NCBI GenBank assembly: GCA_021154515.1
Contig: JAJKIL010000354.1
Span: forward strand, 1 to 9,251
From: Niastella sp.
GTDB lineage: Bacteria; Bacteroidota; Bacteroidia; Chitinophagales; Chitinophagaceae
Reading direction: 5' to 3'
DNA length: 9,251 nucleotides
The notes under the pieces were generated by a model. It was not told the origin of the DNA. It did not search any database and worked only from the letters and a program-made list of their open reading frames with translations. Made by a program: the position numbers and the translations under genes. Below are positions 1-5,870 of this stretch, one piece after another (within the stretch, counting starts at the first letter, position 1; the number at the start of each line of letters is the position of its first letter).

Positions 1-3000
1 CAGGCGTAAATGTCGCCGATGCTGCAGCTGCCTCCCCTACTTTCACTAAACTATCAACACTGGTTCCCAGGTACACCTCAAAACTATCGGCATAATTACC
101 TTCCCAGCTGAATACAGCGGTTTGGTTGTTCAGGAACACATTGGTAGCATTTTGAACCGGTGACGGGTTCACCGTTGTTACAGGCAGTGTGCCTTCTACC
201 GGTGTGGTTACTCCCACGATGGCGCTGTAGGCAGATTCGTTCAGCGGACTGTGCGCTTTAACGCGGTAATAATATTTCATCCCCGATTGCAAACCGCCAT
301 CGGTATAGGCAGTTGTACTAGCCGACACATGAGCCACATCGGTAAAGTTCACACTATCAACACTACGCTCTGCAATGAAATAATCTTCGTTATCCGAGTT
401 GTCTGTCCAGCCAACATTCACCGTGCTGGGCTGGCCGGCTTTGGCCACAGGGGCACTCAGCGTAAGATCTGTCGGTGCCTCCACATAATTGGGTGATTGA
501 ATGTCCAGTTCGCCGGTAGCAGGTTTGAACACCCACAACAAACCCGGTGCGGGTGTGGCCGGATCGAATTGGGTAATGGTGCCGTTGGTAGCGCCTGACA
601 CCGTAAATATTTTGAATTGATCGCCTGATGCCGGGGTACCCGTAAAATTAATCTTCAGGGTTCCGCCATACACCATATCTTTTGTTACGGCCACTTTATC
701 CCAGGTGCTGTTATTCTTATTGAGATCGATAGATGTTACTGCTGTTGATTGCAGGGTAAGATTGTCCTTACCGGTAAAGGTGCCGATCGAACTATCGCCT
801 GGCTCCAAGGTACCGGCTACTACTATTTCACCAGTAACAGATCCCTTACCGGCCAGGGCAGCGCCCTCATTAACGGTCAGTTTTCCATTACCACTATTTG
901 CGCCATTTACAATCAGTTTACCCGCCTCTACCGTAGTAGTACCGATGTAAGTATTGTTGCCGTTCAAACGCCACAAGCCGGTACCGGTTTTAACGATGGT
1001 TGTAGTACCGCTGCCATCAGCCGCATTTCCATACAGGTGGTTATTGATGATGCCGTTAAAAGTTTCATCAGTGCCCAGGCCACCTACCACATACGTGGTA
1101 AATCCATTGCCAAAGGTGGGTGATTTTGTTCCACCGCAAGAAAGCCAGGTGCCGGCATTGCCACTGAGGCCACCGATAGATAATACATTGTTATTACTAT
1201 AAGCAGCAATTTTGGTGTTACCGGTTATAACAAGGCGGTTGTTGGGGAAACCCGTACCGTTATCGATTGGCAATAAACTATACACATCATCTGTATTAAT
1301 ACCATTGGCTACCAGCGTGCCGGTAAAGTCGCTCCAGTCGCCCTGGATGATCTCCCTTAAATAAGGAATGGAATAATTCAGCGTTCCGGCCCCATGCACC
1401 GTCATGTTCAGGTTGGCATTGCGGTCGCAGGTAAACCCATTAACGGTGCTATCGTCGATATACAGCTGCAGCGGATAGTTCTCATAAATGGTACCACTGC
1501 CATTGGAGGTAACATAAGTACCATTGTGCAGCCGCAGTACGTTGGAAGTGCCAATGCCCTGGTTGTTATCGATGATATCGCCGGCCAGTGTAGCCGCGCT
1601 CACGGGGCTTACCTCCAGGATCCCGCCATTGATAACCGTTTCTCCGGCATATGGATTGGCATTTTTTACCACCATTCTACCGGGACCAGATTTGGTAAGC
1701 CCGCCATTGCCAGACAGCACGCCGGTAAAGGTAACCGTGCTGGCAGGGTTGCTCACATTGAATTCGGTAGTAGCATCCAGCGTTGCATTTCTGTCGGTGC
1801 TGGTGGTAGCACCCGAATACAACCAGCTGCCGCCCTTCCAAACCCAATTAAAGGCGTAGTTGGCGGAGGAACCGATAGAACTGGCCACACCCCCATTTGC
1901 CAGGGTATTAAACTGGATGGTACCGCCATGTATTACGGTAGCACCCGTATAAGTATTATTAGTGAGCAATGACACTGTGCCGCTGCCGGCTTTGTTTACC
2001 GATCTGGTACCGGTAATACTACCGGCACCGGAGAAGGTGTAATTGCCATTGCTGTTCACAAGGATATCACCGGCGGCCATAGGCGCCGTAATGTTCACTG
2101 TTCTTCCGGCTCCTGCTTCCGGGAAAGTAAGCGAGCTGGTGTCGGCAAACAGCGATGGGGTATTCGTGCTGTCTATCCAGTTCCTGGTGGTTTTATCCCA
2201 GTCGGAACTAAGTGCACCCGTCCAGGTTAGTGAAGGTGTAAAGGTGCCAGGATTCAACACAGGCAATTCCACCGGTTTGCTTTTGGCGATCAGTTCATTT
2301 GCATAACCGGACTCACCTACCGCATTAAATGCTTTTACCCGGAAGGTATCTGCCTCCTCTGGTTGCATGCCGGTTATGGCATAATAGTTTATGTTCACGC
2401 CGGTAGTGCCAATTTGCGTCCATACGCCATTCACCATTCTTTCCACGATATAGCCCTGTTCTTTCTCGGTATAATCGAGCCATGAAAGATAGACGGTGCT
2501 TTGGGTGGCGGAGTCCTGTTTCAGTTTCATCGGCGCGCGCAAATAGTCCTGCGAATTGCTGCCGGTAATGCTGTTGATGTAATTTTCAAGATTGGTATAC
2601 CCGGATGCATTGATCACCATGGCGTCGTTGGCGGACGGGTTGGTGCCGTTGGCCGATTCCCAGGCATCGGGCATGCCGTCGTTATCGGTATCGATGCGCG
2701 GCGTACCTGGCCATAAATTCCAGGCAGTTGGCGCCCCAAATGGCAGGGAGTTTTCATTGGCGATCAGTTCGCCTTTCTTCCCAAATGATCTCACTTCATT
2801 CACTACATAGTAGTCGGCATAATCGCGGTAAGGCAAGCTGGCCCCTACCGATGGCAACAAGGCATTGACCAGCGAGTTGGCCGGCAGCGTTGGCACCACC
2901 GGATAAGGATACGGGCCCGACTGAAAATCAGGCGGTCCTACAAACTGCGCGGGTGGTATGGTATAAGGATCGAACAGCCCGTTACGGCTGCTGTCGAAAA

Positions 3001-3847
3001 TATTGTCGGTTTGATAGATATGGTAATTGAGGTTACCCAAATTAAAAGGCGGCACGCCATAGGACGTTCCCCCAATGAAACAGTTATTTGTCGCATTGGC
3101 ATAGCTGTTGCCTTCGGACTCGCCACCCATGATATAGGCGCCGTCTTTCCAATTGTAAACGATATTGTTTACATACTGGTTAGTGCCTTTTATTTTGTTG
3201 TTACGGGTGGTATTATCAGCATACAAATTGCGGTACAGGGTGATGCTGTCTGCCTGAATAAGGCCGCCGGCCGAGTGCGTCATTAAACCCTGGGAGATGA
3301 TACAATTTTGAATGGTGATGTTCTTGGCTGTGGTGGAGTTGATGGAGAAGTTCTCATCGCGGCCCCAGGATACGGAACAATGATCGAAGATGATGTCGTG
3401 GCCATCTGCCAGTCCGTTGGCATCTTTGCCATCATCACCTACAATGCCCATCCTGATCTTCAGGTAACGGCAAATGGTATTGTCGGCGCCGGAAAAACTC
3501 CAGCCATTGCCGTACACGGTAACGCCTTCACCGGGCGCCGTTTGACCGGCAATATAGATGTTGGCCGACACCACCATACGGGTGGTAATGCGGATTACAC
3601 CGGCCACATCAAAGACAACGATCCTGTTGGGGGCGCTTACGGCATCGCGTAAGGAGCCTGCGCCGGAATTGTTTAAATTGGTGACGTGATAAACAGACCC
3701 GTATCTTCCACCGGTAGCATATTTTCCAAAGCCTTCCGCTCCGGGAAAAGCCAGCATTTGGGCATGCAGGTGTTGAAAGGAAAAGACAGATAAGACCAGG
3801 ACAAGATAGGACAGGTATGGTACCCTGTTAGTGTAATTTTTTCTCAT
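1..3847 (-). CDS. Secreted multi-domain pectate lyase-like protein (PL1-like + FN3 + PATR repeats), 3' end outside window
   Basis: The frame opens at ATG 3845-3847 (an in-frame TAA lies 15 bp upstream) and runs 1282 codons to the window edge without a stop, so the C-terminus is missing. Residues 1-30 form a signal peptide (basic MRKNYTNR, hydrophobic core, LHAQ). Residues 33-350 resemble Bacteroidota family-1 polysaccharide lyases: AFPGAEGFGKYATGGR, NLNNSGAGSLRDAV, IIFDHCSVSWGRDE (151-165), and RNLYADNTTRNNKIKG (206-221), where R215 is the likely catalytic arginine. D386-E397 (DTDNDGMPDAWE) is a calcium-binding type motif. A fibronectin III domain spans 438-525, PATR beta-strand repeats about 541-1120, a second FN3 about 1123-1213, and a further Ig/FN3-like domain begins near 1214. 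It probably cleaves pectate or a related acidic glycan by beta-elimination outside the cell. It lies downstream of susCD on the same strand, suggesting a shared PUL. The domain order is read directly; substrate and export route (type IX likely) are inferred. Confidence 0.9.
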   Translation of the reverse strand, partial: MRKNYTNRVPYLSYLVLVLSVFSFQHLHAQMLAFPGAEGFGKYATGGRYGSVYHVTNLNNSGAGSLRDAVSAPNRIVVFDVAGVIRITTRMVVSANIYIAGQTAPGEGVTVYGNGWSFSGADNTICRYLKIRMGIVGDDGKDANGLADGHDIIFDHCSVSWGRDENFSINSTTAKNITIQNCIISQGLMTHSAGGLIQADSITLYRNLYADNTTRNNKIKGTNQYVNNIVYNWKDGAYIMGGESEGNSYANATNNCFIGGTSYGVPPFNLGNLNYHIYQTDNIFDSSRNGLFDPYTIPPAQFVGPPDFQSGPYPYPVVPTLPANSLVNALLPSVGASLPYRDYADYYVVNEVRSFGKKGELIANENSLPFGAPTAWNLWPGTPRIDTDNDGMPDAWESANGTNPSANDAMVINASGYTNLENYINSITGSNSQDYLRAPMKLKQDSATQSTVYLSWLDYTEKEQGYIVERMVNGVWTQIGTTGVNINYYAITGMQPEEADTFRVKAFNAVGESGYANELIAKSKPVELPVLNPGTFTPSLTWTGALSSDWDKTTRNWIDSTNTPSLFADTSSLTFPEAGAGRTVNITAPMAAGDILVNSNGNYTFSGAGSITGTRSVNKAGSGTVSLLTNNTYTGATVIHGGTIQFNTLANGGVASSIGSSANYAFNWVWKGGSWLYSGATTSTDRNATLDATTEFNVSNPASTVTFTGVLSGNGGLTKSGPGRMVVKNANPYAGETVINGGILEVSPVSAATLAGDIIDNNQGIGTSNVLRLHNGTYVTSNGSGTIYENYPLQLYIDDSTVNGFTCDRNANLNMTVHGAGTLNYSIPYLREIIQGDWSDFTGTLVANGINTDDVYSLLPIDNGTGFPNNRLVITGNTKIAAYSNNNVLSIGGLSGNAGTWLSCGGTKSPTFGNGFTTYVVGGLGTDETFNGIINNHLYGNAADGSGTTTIVKTGTGLWRLNGNNTYIGTTTVEAGKLIVNGANSGNGKLTVNEGAALAGKGSVTGEIVVAGTLEPGDSSIGTFTGKDNLTLQSTAVTSIDLNKNNSTWDKVAVTKDMVYGGTLKINFTGTPASGDQFKIFTVSGATNGTITQFDPATPAPGLLWVFKPATGELDIQSPNYVEAPTDLTLSAPVAKAGQPSTVNVGWTDNSDNEDYFIAERSVDSVNFTDVAHVSASTTAYTDGGLQSGMKYYYRVKAHSPLNESAYSAIVGVTTPVEGTLPVTTVNPSPVQNATNVFLNNQTAVFSWEGNYADSFEVYLGTSVDSLVKVGEAAAASATFTP
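209..481 (-). other. Second fibronectin type III domain, followed by the start of a third Ig/FN3-like domain
   Basis: Encodes about residues 1123-1213: APTDLTLSAP, then VNVGWTDNSDNEDYFIAERS, then TAYTDGGLQSGMKYYYRVKAHS, a standard FN3 layout with a core tryptophan and the tyrosine-rich YYYRVKA strand. Beyond it (positions 1-208) the frame continues with NPSPVQNATNVFLNNQTAVFSWEG and DSFEVYLGTS, typical of another Bacteroidota FN3/Ig-like module, cut by the window edge. Confidence 0.75.
488..2227 (-). repeat. Autotransporter-associated beta-strand repeat (PATR) region within the long secreted protein
   Basis: Encodes about residues 541-1120. Three modules of exactly 31 residues align without gaps: 617-647 (VNKAGSGTVSLL...GGTIQFN), 717-747 (LTKSGPGRMVVK...GGILEVS) and 951-981 (IVKTGTGLWRLN...AGKLIVN). 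The shared pattern is K-x-G-x-G, N-x-Y-x-G-x-T and GG/AG-x-(L/I). A leading WTGALSSDWD...NW segment at 542-557 is the usual cap of such regions. GDWSDFTGTLVANG (836-849) is a diverged rung, and residues about 986-1120 (LAGKGSVTGEIVVAGTLEPG onward) resemble a passenger-end segment. The predicted fold is an extended beta-solenoid stalk. The repeats are diverged at DNA level, so they are not a recent duplication. Confidence 0.8.
2273..2536 (-). other. First fibronectin type III domain of the long secreted protein
   Basis: Encodes about residues 438-525. It shows the FN3 pattern: the VYLSWLDYTEKEQGYIVER strand pair with a core tryptophan (W456), then YYAITGM, then DTFRVKAFNAVGESGYAN. It separates the lyase domain from the PATR region and probably acts as a spacer or a surface or carbohydrate contact. 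Confidence 0.75.
2657..2692 (-). other. Calcium-binding DxDxDG motif (thrombospondin type 3-like)
   Basis: Encodes D386-E397, reading DTDNDGMPDAWE. The alternating aspartates with a glycine match the calcium loop found in thrombospondin type 3-like repeats, and DGMPDAWE is common just after the catalytic domain in Bacteroidota lyases. It marks the end of the lyase module and the start of the linker to the first fibronectin III domain. Confidence 0.7.
2798..3751 (-). other. Pectate lyase-like (PL1) parallel beta-helix domain of the long secreted protein
   Basis: This segment encodes residues 33-350. The opening FPGAEGFG and the SGxGSLRDAV motif are hallmarks of PL1-type right-handed beta-helices. 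The FDHCSVSWGRDE segment matches the WIDH-type calcium/active-site region, with D155, D164 and E165 as candidate calcium ligands. R215 sits where the catalytic arginine of PL1 enzymes is found. Short repeated NITIQNC, SITLYRN and QYVNNIVYN strands are typical beta-helix rungs. Related proteins, as I recall them, have RNP(R/K) at the catalytic arginine; here it is RNNK. Family-level assignment is confident, but the exact subfamily and substrate are not determined. Confidence 0.8.
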
Positions 3848-3858
3848 AGCAATGCACA

Positions 3859-3875
3859 ATTAAACTTTGTTTAAT
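3859..3875. promoter_or_regulatory. 17-bp perfect palindrome upstream of the lyase gene
   Basis: ATTAAACTTTGTTTAAT has 7-bp perfect arms around a 3-bp centre and lies 11 bp upstream of the lyase start codon. The AT-rich symmetric form suits a dimeric repressor operator or a weak leader hairpin over the translation start. The role is inference; only the symmetry is seen. Confidence 0.4.
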
Positions 3876-3911
3876 AGTTAACAATCGTTTGGTTGAAGGC
3901 CCTCCCCCCGG

Positions 3912-3930
3912 CCCCCTCCGGTGGAGGGGG
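3912..3930. repeat. GC-rich hairpin, part of a probable dispersed Bacteroidota intergenic repeat
   Basis: CCCCCTCC-GGT-GGAGGGGG is a perfect 8-bp inverted repeat with a 3-bp loop, inside a longer C/G-tract block (about 3899-3941). No T-tract follows it in the direction of transcription, so it is not a standard terminator. It could pause transcription or protect the upstream susCD mRNA 3' end. The block resembles repeated intergenic elements I recall from this phylum; that recollection is unverified. Confidence 0.55.
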
Positions 3931-3996
3931 AGTTGGGCTGCCTTATAATTTTTCTTACCACTCCTCTATTGCTGGCCTCTGCCGCGATGAGGCATT

Positions 3997-4024
3997 TCTG
4001 CCTTTTGCCTTCTGCCCTCTGCCT
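3997..4024. repeat. Tandem 7-bp repeat, four copies
   Basis: Four consecutive heptamers read TCTGCCT, TTTGCCT, TCTGCCC and TCTGCCT on the plus strand; the transcript would carry AGGCAGA-like units. The array begins 2 bp after the susD stop codon. At its far edge AGGCATTTCTGCCT (3990-4003) can fold, on the minus strand, into a 5-bp stem with a GAAA tetraloop. Function is unknown; copy-number variation or mRNA 3' end processing are possibilities. Confidence 0.6.
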
Positions 4025-4026
4025 TA

Positions 4027-5853
4027 TCAATACAGCGGATGTTGCTGCCCGACTAAACCGGGATTATTATTGATGGTGGTCGTATTCAGGGGTAACAGTT
4101 CTGTTTTATTTTTCTCTATCCCTCTGAATATCGCCTTCACCCAGGCTTGCGTGGCGCCTAAAACCTGACCACCGCTTACGGCCGTAGCGCTGTACATATC
4201 CAGCAGGGTATAGCCATTTGCTGTTAATGTAGCTTTATCGGCAGCGGTGGGCGCGGTTTTATAACCAATGAACGGAACGGCTACTACAGGATCATTCCAG
4301 TTGGTAGCAGTTTCGAGTTTATAGGCCCGGTACTGATCGATTGTAGCATATTTACCTGCTTTGTTGGCCATGTCGATCAGGTTTTGTTTACACTGGGTCA
4401 ATGCTTCATATTGAATACCCCAACGCACCAGGTCGGTTCTGCGCCAGCCTTCGAAAGACAGTTCCAGCTTTCTTTCATTGATGATAGCATTCCTGAAATC
4501 CTGGTAAGTAGCAGGTGTAGTTCCTATTTTACTGGCATCGCCGCCAAAACCGCGCTTTCTTACCTGTTCGTAGGCAGCTTTGCCTGCAGGGGTAGGCCCA
4601 TTGTTCAATTCGTTCTGTGCTTCGGCATACATCAACAGCACATCGGAATAGCGCAGCCAGGGCCAGTTGATATCGCGTTTGTTGATAGCGGTACCTGCTG
4701 AACCTTTCCAGGTAACCCGGAATTTACCGATGGTATTAGCGCCATAAGGGTTCAACTGGCGGCCATTGGTGGCGGTAATACCGTATGTACAAATACTTAC
4801 ATCCCGGCGGGTATCGCCATTTTCAAAATCATAATAAAAAGTTGGCATAACGCCCATGGCAGGTTGTGCTTTTCCGAAAAGACTGCTTGTATGACTGAAC
4901 ATCACGTTTGTATAGCCAATTGCCGATCCGTTCACATCAGTACCATACTGACCGAATTCCAACATCGATTCGTTGTTGTATCTGCCGTTCACCAGGTCAC
5001 GAAAAACGGTTTCATAGCTGGGCAACAAACTGTTCTCGCCTTTTTGCATGACCGCATTGCAGGCATCGGAGGCGATCTGGTATAATTGTTTTATGCGGGC
5101 GGCATCGGACCGTTGAGCCATTTGTATGGATGAGGCAGCGTAGGTGTTCAGGTCCCAGCGCAGGGAATAACCGGCTGCATACAGGGCTGTGCGGGCCAGG
5201 ATACCATACGCCGCATTTTTTGAAAAGCGTTCCGGCGTGGGTATCATGCCTTCGCTTTTCCAGGGCAATAACTCAATGGCTTTCTGCAGGTCGGCTACAC
5301 AACCATCATAGATAGTATCCCTGCTTACGCGGGAAGATATGAAGGTGCCTGCATCCTGTACAGGAATGGTGGGATATGGACAATCGCCAAATAACCGTAC
5401 CACGTTCAAATAACACATGGCCCGCAAGGCATACGATTCGCCCAGCAACATGGTTATTTTCTTTTGCTCTGCATCGGTAGCGCCCTTCATCGCGCTCAGA
5501 TTCTTTATACCAATGTTGGCGTACTCGATAGCCCGGTACATGGCCGCATAGGTATCGGTAGGCACAATGTCGGGTGAGTACGCGTAGTTGGCAAACATGT
5601 TCTTCGAATTGGTTTCCCCTTCTGTAGAGATACATTCATCAGTGCCCATTCCAAACTGATAATACAACTCCCTGTTGAAGCTAAGGCTGTAAATACCATA
5701 GACAAACATTTCAGCCCGTGAAGCATCCTGAAAAGTTGATTCACTGTCGAACGAGGCTTCGTTTTTTCTGTCGAGAAATTTTTTGCAGGAAGTAAGCATC
5801 ACTCCTGACAAAACCACTATAGCTATATTATTGAGAATCTTTTTCATTGTCAT
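4027..5853 (-). CDS. susD: SusD/RagB-family outer-membrane glycan-binding lipoprotein
   Basis: 608 residues, within the family's usual size. The N-terminus is a lipoprotein signal with lipobox LTSC, so C23 should be lipidated, followed by KKFLD as in many SusD proteins; K24 rather than aspartate fits outer-membrane export. SusD-like N-terminal TPR features include ESYALRAMCYLNVVRLFGD (139-157). The C-terminal SusD domain shows WLRYSDVLLMYAEAQNE (399-415) and INERKLELSFEGWRRTDLVRWG-type residues at 458-479. The end (LLPLNTTTINNNPGL...HPLY) matches the usual LLPIP...NP.L closing. It would form the lid over the SusC barrel and bind oligosaccharide. It starts 17 bp after the susC stop, so the two are co-transcribed. 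ATG 5851-5853 is taken as start, but ATG 5845-5847 is equally possible; no Shine-Dalgarno is visible, only an A-rich leader. The specific ligand cannot be told from sequence; pectin fragments are inferred from the neighbour. Confidence 0.95.
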   Translation of the reverse strand: MTMKKILNNIAIVVLSGVMLTSCKKFLDRKNEASFDSESTFQDASRAEMFVYGIYSLSFNRELYYQFGMGTDECISTEGETNSKNMFANYAYSPDIVPTDTYAAMYRAIEYANIGIKNLSAMKGATDAEQKKITMLLGESYALRAMCYLNVVRLFGDCPYPTIPVQDAGTFISSRVSRDTIYDGCVADLQKAIELLPWKSEGMIPTPERFSKNAAYGILARTALYAAGYSLRWDLNTYAASSIQMAQRSDAARIKQLYQIASDACNAVMQKGENSLLPSYETVFRDLVNGRYNNESMLEFGQYGTDVNGSAIGYTNVMFSHTSSLFGKAQPAMGVMPTFYYDFENGDTRRDVSICTYGITATNGRQLNPYGANTIGKFRVTWKGSAGTAINKRDINWPWLRYSDVLLMYAEAQNELNNGPTPAGKAAYEQVRKRGFGGDASKIGTTPATYQDFRNAIINERKLELSFEGWRRTDLVRWGIQYEALTQCKQNLIDMANKAGKYATIDQYRAYKLETATNWNDPVVAVPFIGYKTAPTAADKATLTANGYTLLDMYSATAVSGGQVLGATQAWVKAIFRGIEKNKTELLPLNTTTINNNPGLVGQQHPLY

Positions 5854-5870
5854 TCTTTTTTTGATTAGGC

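Larger units (their letters stand above)
3848..4026 (-). other. Intergenic region between susD and the lyase gene; contains repeats and hairpins, no gene
   Basis: This 179-bp gap holds no convincing gene on either strand. From the susD end it contains a 4 x 7-bp tandem repeat, a short hairpin with a GAAA loop, a GC-rich 8-bp hairpin and a 17-bp palindrome close to the lyase start codon. None is followed by a T-tract on the minus strand, so I see no classical rho-independent terminator. Whether the lyase is co-transcribed with susCD or has its own promoter is unresolved. A TTG-N19-TAATTGTG arrangement just upstream of its ATG is one base off the phylum consensus, but it would leave almost no leader. 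Confidence 0.6.

Noticed and set aside
1394..1972. 192-codon plus-strand frame (and overlapping frames between 251 and 3652)
   Set aside because: All are antisense to the continuous lyase/PATR frame, whose minus-strand translation gives clear domains; the plus-strand peptides are shadows of the repeated Gly/Thr/Asn codons.
488..2227. CRISPR array or DNA-level tandem repeats
   Set aside because: The repetition exists at protein level (PATR modules) with diverged DNA and unequal spacing; there are no identical repeats with regular spacers.
3912..3930. Rho-independent terminator after susD
   Set aside because: The hairpin is strong, but no T-tract follows it on the minus strand, so it does not meet the usual definition.
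3893..4168. 91-codon plus-strand frame across the susD/lyase gap
   Set aside because: It translates the GC-rich repeat block and the antisense of the susD 3' end, with no leader or family resemblance.
5306..5744. Two overlapping minus-strand frames inside susD in other reading frames (109 and 79 codons)
   Set aside because: They are off-frame readings of susD codons and show no independent start signal or domain.
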